This document shows, piece after piece, positions 24,804 to 34,278 of a stretch of DNA of 64,000 bases (its first letter is position 1; every line of letters starts with the position of its first letter). This DNA is from Schlesneria paludicola DSM 18645 (GTDB lineage: Bacteria; Planctomycetota; Planctomycetia; Planctomycetales; Planctomycetaceae). Both the position numbers and the translations under genes were made by a program. Below the pieces are notes generated by a model. It was not told where the DNA came from. It ran no database searches and was given only the letters and a program-made list of their open reading frames with translations. The DNA lies in the NCBI GenBank assembly GCA_945862235.1, contig CAMAYU010000003.1, positions 20,460 through 84,459 on the forward strand. The letters run 5' to 3'.

Positions 24804-26332
24804 GGCTTCGCTCCACTACGAAATGCGAAGGCGAACAACGACGCATCGCGAAGATGAAACCGCAATGTGATCGAGCGGCCGGCCAACAGGGCCAGGTCTT
24901 TCTGGCCTGGGATTACAACCGGGTGACGCAGGTTGTCGCCGGCGATCGGCTCGGAGATGCCGAACCCGGATAGCGGCTGGCCAGCCGCATCGAGCAGTTC
25001 GACGCGAACCTCGCCCTCGGGCTTGGTCGATGCGTTAATTTCCAGCCTCGTGCCGGTGAAGCGCAGGGGAATGGTCGTCAGCGTGGCGCCCTCCGCTGGG
25101 CCGTCCGCCGAGCCGAAGCGATCTTTCTTCCACATCGCCAGGCCGCTGGCGCCGGTGTATTTCTGCTGACCTTTATCTCGCAATTTGTAATCGGCCACCA
25201 GGCCGTGCGTGTGGTTGTGGCCCCCGTAATACAGCCACACTTCATCGCCCACGTCGATCGCCTGCGATGCCGTGAGAATCATGCCCGAGTCCCATTCGCC
25301 GGGTTTCCCCAGCGGAATGATCGGGGTGCGAAACGGCCGGCTCCAGGTTTCTCGATCGCGCGTCAGCGCCACCTGCACGTCGATCGGCCCTTCTTGATTG
25401 CCTGGCGCGGGCACGTTGGCGCTAATGGTGAACACCCAGGGGAAGCCGATCGTGCAGCTTTCGGCCAGGTACACGCCAGCGCCGTAGAACTCCGTTCGCA
25501 TCACGTTCGGATTGTCGGGCACGTTGAGCAGCGACCGGACGCGCTCCAACCGGCCGAGTGTTCCCAGGTCGTCGCGGCGATCAGCGAGGAATGCCGGCTC
25601 GGGGCGCGACCAGTGGCGGAAGTCGCGGCTTGTCGCAAGGTAGATGCTTCGCCGCACCCGGCCGAAGACCGGCGTGCTCAGCTTGCCCAGGAGGCCGAAC
25701 TCGCCGGCCGCACGATCATGAAACGCGGAGACCACGTCGTCAACATAGGAGATCGGCACGACCGGCTTCGCGCTCTGCTCCTTCCAATTCAAGCCGTCGG
25801 GAGATACGTAGGCCATGTATCCGCGATTGACGTCGAACGCAATCATCTTGTAACGCCGCGCTGGGTCGGGATCGCCTTCATCTCGGAAGACGCTGGGGCA
25901 ATCACCGAGCGCGAGAACGGAATTGTGCGGCTTGCCGTTCCTGGCCTTTCTGGTGCCAACGGCCGGCTTCTTCCATGTGAGCCCGTCGCGGCTCGTTGCG
26001 TAGCAAATGCCTCGGTCGGCGAAATACTCGGGGTTGTTCTCGCACGTGTACCACATTTTGAAAAACGAATCGGACTGGTCAAACAGCACCGTGCCGGCAA
26101 ACAAGGAAACGTAGCCTCCTTCCCACGGCTCGTCGGCGACGACGAGCGGATTCTGTGGGTGCTTCCGCCCCGGGTGTAACGAGAACGAAACGCGCTCGGC
26201 ATCAAAAACCAGCGATGGGTCGAGCAGCAACTGGCTGCGACTGCCTGCGTCCAGCACGTTGATCTGCTGAGCAACGACCGCCGTCCGTGGCACGAGCACG
26301 ATGATCGTTACCAGCACGATGAGAATTCGCAT
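24800..26332 (-). CDS. Secreted propeller with C-terminal beta-sandwich (planctomycete family)
   Basis: 510 aa. A signal peptide (MRILIVLVTIIVLVPRTAVV) leads into a five-bladed propeller: SFFKMWYTCE, GICYATSRDGLTWKKP, RRYKMIAFDVNRG, MAYVSPDGLNWKE, SIYLATSRDFRHWSRP and EVWLYYGGHNHTH. A C-terminal sandwich of about 110 residues (LRFTGTRLEINAS, GEVRVELLDAAGQPL, ITLRFHLRDASLFAFAF) recurs in the proteins at 36831, 40928 and 50388. The sandwich is probably a carbohydrate-binding or packing module. GGGAGG precedes the ATG. Its stop overlaps the next start. Confidence 0.85.
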   Translation of the reverse strand: MRILIVLVTIIVLVPRTAVVAQQINVLDAGSRSQLLLDPSLVFDAERVSFSLHPGRKHPQNPLVVADEPWEGGYVSLFAGTVLFDQSDSFFKMWYTCENNPEYFADRGICYATSRDGLTWKKPAVGTRKARNGKPHNSVLALGDCPSVFRDEGDPDPARRYKMIAFDVNRGYMAYVSPDGLNWKEQSAKPVVPISYVDDVVSAFHDRAAGEFGLLGKLSTPVFGRVRRSIYLATSRDFRHWSRPEPAFLADRRDDLGTLGRLERVRSLLNVPDNPNVMRTEFYGAGVYLAESCTIGFPWVFTISANVPAPGNQEGPIDVQVALTRDRETWSRPFRTPIIPLGKPGEWDSGMILTASQAIDVGDEVWLYYGGHNHTHGLVADYKLRDKGQQKYTGASGLAMWKKDRFGSADGPAEGATLTTIPLRFTGTRLEINASTKPEGEVRVELLDAAGQPLSGFGISEPIAGDNLRHPVVIPGQKDLALLAGRSITLRFHLRDASLFAFAFRSGAKP

Positions 26333-26381
26333 CAGCCCTGACCTCCCTTGATCCCTTTGCCTCGCTCCAATCTCCTACTTC

Positions 26382-26513
26382 TGGCTCTCCGCCATTTGTG
26401 TTGAATTCGGTGTCTTGTGAGCCGCAAGGCGCTAGCCGCGGGTTCTCTTCCTCGACCCGCGGCTAGCGCCTTGCGGCTCACGAATTCGTTTTCAACAGGA
26501 ATGGCGGAGAGCC
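26382..26513. repeat. Extended palindromic element family C, copy 1
   Basis: Core 26417-26481 has perfect 27-nt arms (GTGAGCCGCAAGGCGCTAGC and continuation) around a 12-nt loop. The symmetry extends outward imperfectly: GGCTCTCCGCCATT, TTGAATTCG on the left mirror CGAATTC, TCAACA and AATGGCGGAGAGCC on the right. It fills the gap 3' of the FG-GAP gene at 26514. Confidence 0.93.
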
Positions 26514-27728
26514 CTACTTTTTTGCCTGGCCCAGGTTGCGCCACCAGTGGCAGGTTCCGTGTTCGGAGCCGCAGGCAATGTCGAGTTTGCCGTCGGCGTC
26601 GAAGTCGGTCGCGATGATCGTGCAGGCACCGAGATACTCCTTGAAGGGGTGCCGCTTCCACTCGCCCTTGACGTCGCCCATGTTCTCGAACCAGCAGATT
26701 TCGCCAGCAACTTGTCTGCCGCCGGTGCAGCCTGAACCGATGACGTCGACGTCACCGTCGCCGTCGCCGTCGAGATCGCCCGTGACAGCCTCAAAGCCAA
26801 AAGGGAGACGGCCGATGAAATGCTGCTTCCATTTCAGCGTCCCCCCATCTCCGCCGAGATTTTCGTACCACGCGGCTTGATTGGAATTCTTGTCGTCCGG
26901 GTTGCCGCGCATGCCGCTGGCCATCACGAAATCCTGATCGCCGTCGCCGTCCAGATCGACCGGATGCCCGTGCGTCGGCGTCAGCGTCTTATCGTCGATG
27001 AGATGGCGACGGAACATTTTCTCGGCCGGTTCACCTGTGTTCTCGTACCACAGTGTCTTGTGGGCGTACGTCCCGGTGCCGAGCAGGTCGAGCTTGCCGT
27101 CGCGGTTGAAATCGACGGCGATCACCGTCCGCGTGTTGGCGATGTCGGGGGACTTGTCGAACCGATGCTGCTTCCACGGCTCGGTCACGGATTTGTCGCC
27201 AGGGTTCTCGAACCACGAGAAGCAATCACCCGTGTAAGCCGACGCAGCAAGATCGAGATCGCCATCACGGTCGAGATCGGCGAGATCGACGTCGTAGGCC
27301 CGCGGAAAGTCCGTCGAAACGACGTGCCGCGTCCACGCCTGCGGCGATGCACCCTGCTTGAACCACAACAGATGTCCCTTGAGATTGAGGACGACCGCGA
27401 CGTCGAGTTTGCCGTCGCCGTTGATGTCACCCCAGTCGTGCCGTTCGAGATAACCGGGGTCGTTCTCGCCGATGACGTGCGTTTTCAGATTCCCTTTGCC
27501 GTCGTTCTCGTGCCACAGAATGCTGTTGACGCGGGCGTCGGCCGTGGTGAAGTCGAGATCGCCGTCGGCGTCGACGTCGGTCGCGGTCAGGCCGTAGACA
27601 TACTGGCCGGTCCAGATGGAACGTTCTTCAAACTTCAGCCCGCCGCTCAGGACAGGTTCCGCGGCGACGACCGATGAAATGAGAACCACGAGGATCAAGA
27701 CAGCGGCGGCAGGACGATGAATCGGCAT
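26514..27728 (-). CDS. Secreted seven-bladed FG-GAP/VCBS repeat protein
   Basis: 404 aa from ATG 27728, with GAGGA eight nt upstream. The signal peptide is MPIHRPAAAVLILVVLISSV. Seven DxDxDG-type calcium loops are evenly spaced: DVDADGDLD, DINGDGKLD, DLDRDGDLD, DFNRDGKLD, DLDGDGDQD, DLDGDGDGD and DFDADGKLD, each followed by a WF/WYEN strand. No catalytic domain is attached, so a binding or adhesion role outside the cell is likely. It starts 59 nt 3' of the DUF4838 gene and probably shares its transcript. Confidence 0.9.
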   Translation of the reverse strand: MPIHRPAAAVLILVVLISSVVAAEPVLSGGLKFEERSIWTGQYVYGLTATDVDADGDLDFTTADARVNSILWHENDGKGNLKTHVIGENDPGYLERHDWGDINGDGKLDVAVVLNLKGHLLWFKQGASPQAWTRHVVSTDFPRAYDVDLADLDRDGDLDLAASAYTGDCFSWFENPGDKSVTEPWKQHRFDKSPDIANTRTVIAVDFNRDGKLDLLGTGTYAHKTLWYENTGEPAEKMFRRHLIDDKTLTPTHGHPVDLDGDGDQDFVMASGMRGNPDDKNSNQAAWYENLGGDGGTLKWKQHFIGRLPFGFEAVTGDLDGDGDGDVDVIGSGCTGGRQVAGEICWFENMGDVKGEWKRHPFKEYLGACTIIATDFDADGKLDIACGSEHGTCHWWRNLGQAKK

Positions 27729-27787
27729 GTCGGCATTCCTCAATAGGATGGTGCATTCGGATGAACGCATTCACGGCGTTGGCGTAC

Positions 27788-30199
27788 CTAGCGGTCACCA
27801 ACCGTCTTCAACGCCTCCATCAGGCGCACGCGTCCGTTGATGCCCGCGGCAAATGAATTCTTGACGACGCGCATGACGAGCTGATGTTTGGCGCCGGGCT
27901 TGGTGAACCGCGTCAGGTCAACGGCTTTCGGCTTGTCCCATGGGTCAGCGGGAGTCTTGCCGGCGAGTGTTCCGTCGATCCAGATCTCGGCGGCTCCGTC
28001 CAGCATGTCGAACAAGAGCCACAAGTCCTCGTCGACGCCCTTCGGGACCGTGAAGGTTGTTGTGTACCAAGCGGCACCGTGGTAGCGGATGCCTTGATCC
28101 GTCCAGAACTTGTCGGATCGGATATCGCGCCACGGCGTGGCGCTGGAGTCGACGGACTTTGGCCAGCCTGCCTTGACGCCCTCGTCGTTGGGATCCGTCC
28201 GAAACCTCCAAACCGTTGGCAGCACGAGCCGCTCCGCGCCGCGCAGCGCCTCGAACGGCGGACGGTAGCCGTTTGTCTTGAGTTGGTCGATGAACGGACC
28301 AGTCGCCGCCATGGGGTACGGCAGATTCATCTCCTGAATCATCGCCAACGTCTCTGCCTGCAGCTTGCGGTAATTGTCGAATCGCTTCGGATCGACTTCC
28401 GTGGCTGGAACATTCTCGACTTGTGTGATCGCGAACGTGTTGAGTGACACCTGGATCAGCCTTAGCCGCAATTGCACGGCTGGGTCATTCGTCTTGCGCT
28501 TTGCCGTGTCGAGCAGATCCTGCATGTCGTTGATCACTTGCGGATCGAACTGCGAAACCCAATTGCCCCAGATCATGTGACCAGTGTGGTTTGCGAGCCC
28601 TTCTTCATATCGCCGATAGTACGCCTGCATGGTGTCAGCAGCGTCGCCGAACAGATCCCGGCAGTACTCCTCGATCAGTTGATCGACGTTGGCGTCGACG
28701 TCCCACATCAGCCGTGCCCGGATGTAGTGGAACAACGCGGAACCGGCCCAAACCCCCTGGCTCTCACCGGACAGGCCGATCACGCTGTTGCGATGCAGAA
28801 AGCGGAGCAGTTTCTGATAGTGATGGAAAAAGCCGGTGGGAACGTGGATGTGTCGACCTGTGGGCGGGTAGTCATAGAAAATGACCTTGCCGCGTCGCGA
28901 CCAGTCCTCGATCCACGCTTTGAATCGAACGTTGGTGGGGCAAGTCGGATCGTCGATATCATGCTTCAGGCAATGGTCGCTATAGGCGAATTCGACCACA
29001 ACATTGTCTTCCAGCTTCAGCGCCGGATCGCGCGGCGGAGCAACTGTCGAACCATACGCGTAGAAGCTGATCATCAAGTCGCGGCGCTCCCGGGCGACCT
29101 TCCGAGCAACGCGATTGGCGAACGTCGCGTATCGCTGACTGATTGGTCCGGGGCCGTTCTTGATCATCGGATCGTTGGGATATGCGTCGTAGCTGTCGTT
29201 GGCTTTCCACGTGCTGCCAGGGCCGTCCATCGCACGGCAGGAGTCGCATTCGCACCAGTACGTCGGCTCATCGTTGTGACCGATCGAAAGCAGCCACCAG
29301 TTTGGTTTTTCGTGGTTCTCGTAACCTTCTTTCGAGTAACGAATGACCTCGCGAGCCGTGTGATCGACGACTTCCTGGTTGGATAGGCAGCCCTGCACGC
29401 GACGGCCATCCCGGTACTTCCAGGTCCGCTCGCCGTCGACCAGCGGATACCAATTGGGATGAGAGTCGAAGCTCTTCTTTACCTCGTCGGCCGTTTCTGC
29501 CTCTGCGCCTGAGCGGACGAACCAGTTAAGTGTGTGCCCGGTTTGCTTCTCACGTCCGCGCCCCAGAGACTCCGGATACAGAATACATGTGTCGCCGGAC
29601 GTCAGAGCATTGACGCAGTTCCGCGTCGCCCAGTCGTGATAATGTGGCCCCGGCATCACCGCAGTCATGTGCCAGCCGCGATCGGGAAAGGACGGTGTGT
29701 GCTTCTTCGGTTCTCCGGAGAGTTTCAGTTTCACACGCTGAGGGATATGCCGCCCCACCTCCAGCTTGTGGTAAGTCACCGGCATGTACCAGCGACATCC
29801 CTGGTCACGCAAGAACTCGAATACTGCAAAGAGGGTCCCCTGCCTCCCCTCACCAATGATGGCAATGTCGCCGACTCCATACCCGATGTAGATCGTGTCA
29901 GTCGGCCACGTGTCGGGTTGGTGATGCTTCAGGTTAGACGCGGTCCGGCCGAGAATGATTGCGCGGCCGGCGCTGCTAATCTCGTTCTTGGCTGCCTGCG
30001 ACTCCGTAATCACTGGCACCGCTTGCCCCGTCATCATGGCGATGTTGGCAATCAGTTCGTTAGCAGCATGCCGTTCGGCCGCTGTCTCGCGATCCGGTAT
30101 GATGATTCGAGCGATCGCATGACCAGTCTGCTCCGCGGCCTCGCTTGAGCCCCCCATCATCCAACCCAATGCGATCAGCCAACACAACGGGTGCCTCAT
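27788..30199 (-). CDS. Secreted DUF4838 protein, alpha-glucuronidase-like, with C-terminal jelly-roll
   Basis: 803 aa from ATG 30199, with GGAG upstream. A signal peptide (MRHPLCWLIALGWMMGGSSEA) is followed by a GH67-type N-terminal domain (AERHAANELIANIAMMTGQ, GRAIILGRT). A central DUF4838 barrel has LSIGHNDEPTYWCECDSC, ISFYAYGSTVAPP and VIGLSGESQGVWAG. A C-terminal GH2-like galactose-binding fold follows from about 690 (WYTTTFTVPKGVDEDLWL, AEIWIDGTLAGK). DUF4838 proteins are often associated with glycan loci; the fold suggests acidic-sugar hydrolysis, unproven. It lies 98 nt 3' of the broken sialidase gene. Confidence 0.88.
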   Translation of the reverse strand: MRHPLCWLIALGWMMGGSSEAAEQTGHAIARIIIPDRETAAERHAANELIANIAMMTGQAVPVITESQAAKNEISSAGRAIILGRTASNLKHHQPDTWPTDTIYIGYGVGDIAIIGEGRQGTLFAVFEFLRDQGCRWYMPVTYHKLEVGRHIPQRVKLKLSGEPKKHTPSFPDRGWHMTAVMPGPHYHDWATRNCVNALTSGDTCILYPESLGRGREKQTGHTLNWFVRSGAEAETADEVKKSFDSHPNWYPLVDGERTWKYRDGRRVQGCLSNQEVVDHTAREVIRYSKEGYENHEKPNWWLLSIGHNDEPTYWCECDSCRAMDGPGSTWKANDSYDAYPNDPMIKNGPGPISQRYATFANRVARKVARERRDLMISFYAYGSTVAPPRDPALKLEDNVVVEFAYSDHCLKHDIDDPTCPTNVRFKAWIEDWSRRGKVIFYDYPPTGRHIHVPTGFFHHYQKLLRFLHRNSVIGLSGESQGVWAGSALFHYIRARLMWDVDANVDQLIEEYCRDLFGDAADTMQAYYRRYEEGLANHTGHMIWGNWVSQFDPQVINDMQDLLDTAKRKTNDPAVQLRLRLIQVSLNTFAITQVENVPATEVDPKRFDNYRKLQAETLAMIQEMNLPYPMAATGPFIDQLKTNGYRPPFEALRGAERLVLPTVWRFRTDPNDEGVKAGWPKSVDSSATPWRDIRSDKFWTDQGIRYHGAAWYTTTFTVPKGVDEDLWLLFDMLDGAAEIWIDGTLAGKTPADPWDKPKAVDLTRFTKPGAKHQLVMRVVKNSFAAGINGRVRLMEALKTVGDR

Positions 30200-30297
30200 T
30201 CGCCTCTCCTTCAAACATCGTGCGGTGTAGTGATCGCAACCAAGGCGTGTGCCAGTATAGTCGAACCGCCAATTGAGGACTTTCCTGGGGATGCAGC

Positions 30298-32743
30298 TCA
30301 AGGAAGAGCGGCCGTTCTACTGCGAAAGAACCGAATCTGCACTCGTCCCTGGAATTCCTTGCTCGGTTTGTAATCCGGCGGGAGCAACTTGCCGGAAGGG
30401 ATCATCCCTGAGTCACAGATGACTGCGACCGTATTGTCATCGAGGACGCGGATAATCGGTTCGCCGCCGGGAGGCCACTGCGTCGACTGCTCGGCGGCGC
30501 CGCTTCGCCAGGGAAGTTCTGCCGGGTCGTGTTGGATCTGCCACGACACGCCCTTGTCATAAGAGATCCAGACGCTGGCCAGATTGTCGTCGCGGAATGT
30601 CGCCATCACGGCGCCGCCGGGCAGGGCTTCGATGTCTGGCTCGACGCCCAGAAAGCCGAATGATGATTTCCAGGTCCGGCCGTCATCGGTGCTGCGCGCC
30701 AGACAGAGAAAGGGCATGCTCAAGGGACCGCGCTCCGCATTCTCCGGCGATTGTGTTCCGCGCGATTCGCGGAAGATGCCCAGCCAGTCGTTGTCATTCA
30801 GCACAGCAAGAGATGTTTCGCGCAGGTCAGCGAACGAGCCGTGCGGCAGCCCTTCGTAGCGTGTTCCGGGATGTGTTGCCCAGAAGATCGGCGCGCTCCA
30901 GGTCTCGCCGCGGTCGCGGCTGCGAACGTAAAACAGAGGATGCTGTTTGCTCTCTCCGTGAAACGGCCGCTGCATCGGAAAGATCAGGCTACCATCCTTC
31001 CGTTCGACAATCTTGTTGGCTTCATGGACGGCAGGAAGGCCGGTGATCCGTGCCATGGAGCCGATGGTTCGCCAGGTTTTTCCTTCATCATCGGAATAAG
31101 TCAGGATGATATCTGGTGCTGAGCGGCAGGAAGAGCAGCCCGGATGAGTGCTGCGTCATCGCACCCGGAGTGCCAGCCCCCGTGCCGGTATCAAACAATC
31201 CGCCGACTTCCGGCGGCATGGGAATGTCGGCAATCTTCTTCCAGGGGCCGGTGATCTTCGCCGAGCGGAGCGCGCACACGCCGGTCGGCGCGAAACCGTA
31301 GGCGGTGTCCGCTTTCTTCGATCCCACAAATCCCAGGCAGATCCAGTCGCCGCTGCGCAGTTTCAACAGCGTCTTGATGGGGATTCCCGCCGGCGCATCG
31401 GGGATATGCGGTAACTGATACGCCTCAGCCATGTGCCACTTCGCTTGGAGGTTCCGTTTCTCGACCGTTGGCCTTTTTGTTTCGGGCGTTGGTCCTGTTG
31501 CGCGGCGAATCACCTGACTGCGGACTTGCGTGCGGGAAAGATCTTTGTCGTCCATCCAGTGGTAGACCGCCAGCACTCCCTCATCGAGTTTCAGCAATCG
31601 AGTCCCGCCGCGATTTCCCGCTCCGTACCAGATGCACCACCACACCTGGTCCTGATACAGCCAGTCTTCGCCGGCGTTTGTACCGACCGTGAAGTGAATG
31701 CCCCGGTCCTTCCAGCCGCCGACCATGATCTCTTCGCCATCGCGACCATCCAACGTAACGGTCGACGTGCCATGATTCAGGAACTTCTGCTCCGGCACGC
31801 TCCACGTCCGCCCGGCGTCGGAGCTGATCGTGCGGCAGACTCGCGGGCGGGTGTAGTCACCGAGTCCGCGGTGATTGCCTTGCAGAAGTCCGAGCCAGCG
31901 CCCATCGGGCAGCACGGTCACGTCCCCCGGACCGTAGCCGATGTTGTGTGCCTCATCCGCTTTGGCAATCCAGTGTGAGAACTTCCACGACTGGCCAACG
32001 TCGTCGCTGCGCATCAATCCGACGCCACTCAGCGCAGCATCCGTTTGTTTTTCATCGGAAGGTCCGTAGACGGGAAGCCAGACGGCACCGTCGGCCGCGA
32101 ACACGGTTTCCATGGCCGCCGTCGCCACCGGGCCGCCAGCGACGTTTGTGATGGCGGCTGACCAGCTCTTTCCGTCGTCATCGCTGAGGAACACTTTCAG
32201 CACACTCGCTCGGTGATAGCCGCTCCATCGATAATGATGCACTCCGGCCGGTTCCTCGCGGACGTGTTCCACCGTGCCGGGCTTCTCCTGCCACTCGTGG
32301 CATGCCAACACCAGCCGTCCCGAAGGAAGCATCCCCGCCGCGCCGGCACTGACTCGATATCCGTCCTTCGCCTGAACCACATGCCCGGTCTCGCGATTCC
32401 ACGTCTGTCCCTGGTCCGCGCTGCGCGACAGCACGATGGCGCTCTCGCTCTTCGCGACATGCTCCGCTGCTACCAACAGCGAGCCGGAACGGGTCCGCAC
32501 GGCAACCGGCTCGATCACTTGGTGCTCGGAGGCAATCGCTACGGATGGCAGACTTGTCACCCACCGGGATGGCAGAACTCCCGCAGATTCCTCGGCCCGA
32601 ATCGAACTTGCCATCCAGACGCTGGCCAAGAAGGCCAATGCGAGGGACGCGGCGTTGAATCGCATCCGTACCGAGTCTCCGCACAGAATCGTTTTCCGAA
32701 CAGATCGAACTCGCATGACTTGCTCGTTTCGTCGTTTTTTCAT
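30298..32743 (-). pseudogene. Two-propeller sialidase-like gene broken by a +1 frameshift near 31118
   Basis: The 5' reading frame runs from about 32743 to a stop at 31088-31090, where the last in-family residues are SSGLLFLPL before out-of-frame STRYHPDLFR. The next frame, shifted by one base, continues the blade as APDIILTYSDDEGKTWRTIG and runs to the stop at 30298. Joined, the product would be about 810 aa, the length of the intact paralogue at 34279. Asp boxes lie in both parts (SADQGQTWNRE, SDDDGKSWSAA, SSDAGRTWSVP; then SDDEGKTWRTI, SRDRGETWSAP, STDDGRTWKSS). A signal peptide (RFNAASLALAFLASVWMASS) is present. ATG 32743 overlaps the upstream stop (ATGA); 32716 or 32665 are other possible starts. 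One extra base or a sequencing error explains it. Confidence 0.85.
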
Positions 32744-34236
32744 GCCTCGCCAAACTTCCATAGCGGCCTTGTCGCACCGGCGGAAATCACCTCTTCAACA
32801 TATTGGCCCGTGTGGGGCGTCGGTTCGCCGCCACTGTGTTCGCCTCGATCCATCAGTCGGTAGGTCAACACGTGGTGCCATTCCCCGTCGGCCAACCGCA
32901 ACGTGGCGGCGCTGGGATGGTCCATGAACCACACCAACCCGCTGGGAGGCGGACCAAAGTCCTCGACTGCGTTGCGCACGTTGATCATCGCACCGAGCGC
33001 CTTGCGATCTGGCTGAAGCGGCCACAGTCCGAGCCAATCCCGTTCGTGTCCCGGCAGGTTGGCCACGATGTACGGCGTGCCGTCCGCGGCCTGGTTGAGT
33101 GTCACGGGAGCCTGGCCACGGGCCTTGGGGAGATCGATGAGGACATCCCAGGTGCGGCCGTTGTCGGCGGACCGCCAGACGCGGACCAGGTTGTCGAAGT
33201 CGCCATAGGCGCCACGGGCCGTGAAGAGCAGCGATCCATCCGTGTCGCGGATGAGACTCGGCTCGGCCCACATTCCCGCGCCTTCCTGATGAGCGACGGG
33301 GACGAAGGTGATCGGGCGCCATCGACCGTCTTGTCGTCGCCACCTCGCGACCCCGCTCGCAACCGGCTCGGGCACCCATGTTGTCGCGTCGCCTCGCGCG
33401 GCATAGGTCGGGTACAGTAGATCGTCGCCGTCGGGAATGGCCCAGGTCAGGCCGGGCCAGATGAGCTTCCACTCACTGTCAGGGGCCTGCGGCGGATTCT
33501 CCAACGTCGTACGAACCGTCTCGGTGGCGCGCAAAACTTTGCCGTCGTATGCGAGCTGTCGCACCTCGGTGCCCCGGATCATGTCCGTCTTCTTGTCCTC
33601 CTTGCGGTAGTAGCCCGTTTTCCATTCGCCGTGCATCGGGAAGTCCAGTACCTCGCACAGTCCAAAGCCGGTGCCTGCGTGCGGATGGGGCGAACCATCG
33701 GCGCGTCTTGCGCCCAGGGGCACGAATCCGCCCGTGAGCGGATACTTGACAATGATTCTCGGCTTGCCCGTGCTCGTGTGAACGTATTTCTCGTTGCGCG
33801 AAACGGGACTGGCGTGCTCCGCCGAGATGCGGCTGAGGTCGTCGAACAGAATGACATCCACCCCACTCTCGAAATCGCCGACGGGGGTCTTCTCAATGCG
33901 CAATGAGCAGGTCATGGCGGCCATGGTTGGCGACAACTGGAACGGCGCGCCGACGCCGTACCTGCATACCTGTTCCTCGGGAGTCCGCGGCGGTATGACA
34001 AGATCCGCGGGGCCGCGGGTGACGCGGATGATCCCTGAGTCCGCGGCGTACGCTCGTGCCGTTGCCCCCCGCCCACCGGCCAGCGACGTCGCCCATGCGA
34101 CTGCACCTGCAGTCAAAAAAAACTGCCGACGATCGAGACAACCAGTCGTGGAGATAGGCAGACGTTGGTGGCGGTTTTCCATGATCCTCCCGATGAGTCG
34201 AATACTGCGGCGAAGTTCGTTTTGCACATCATTCAT
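32740..34236 (-). CDS. Exported sialidase-like propeller protein with Tat-type signal
   Basis: 498 aa. ATG 34236 has a perfect AGGAGGT seven nt upstream, so the long N-region before CLDRRQFFLTAGAVAWATSL (Tat-type motif) appears genuine. The body carries GAGMWAEPSLIRDTDGSLLF and SADNGRTWDVL, one Asp box, and WKLIWPGLTWAIPDGDD, consistent with a six-bladed propeller. It contains fewer Asp boxes than its neighbours and may be a diverged or non-catalytic member. The stop overlaps the next gene's ATG, which is the frameshifted sialidase. The upstream gene at 34279 ends 42 nt before. Confidence 0.8.
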   Translation of the reverse strand: MNDVQNELRRSIRLIGRIMENRHQRLPISTTGCLDRRQFFLTAGAVAWATSLAGGRGATARAYAADSGIIRVTRGPADLVIPPRTPEEQVCRYGVGAPFQLSPTMAAMTCSLRIEKTPVGDFESGVDVILFDDLSRISAEHASPVSRNEKYVHTSTGKPRIIVKYPLTGGFVPLGARRADGSPHPHAGTGFGLCEVLDFPMHGEWKTGYYRKEDKKTDMIRGTEVRQLAYDGKVLRATETVRTTLENPPQAPDSEWKLIWPGLTWAIPDGDDLLYPTYAARGDATTWVPEPVASGVARWRRQDGRWRPITFVPVAHQEGAGMWAEPSLIRDTDGSLLFTARGAYGDFDNLVRVWRSADNGRTWDVLIDLPKARGQAPVTLNQAADGTPYIVANLPGHERDWLGLWPLQPDRKALGAMINVRNAVEDFGPPPSGLVWFMDHPSAATLRLADGEWHHVLTYRLMDRGEHSGGEPTPHTGQYVEEVISAGATRPLWKFGEA

Positions 34237-34278
34237 GACGGGTACCTCCTGTTGATCCTTGTCAATTGAAGCCGACCC

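Noticed and set aside
30298..31056. A separate 252-aa sialidase-like gene
   Set aside because: Its frame continues upstream of the ATG with in-family residues (APDIILTYSDDEGKTW) and has no ribosome site; it is the second half of a frameshifted gene.
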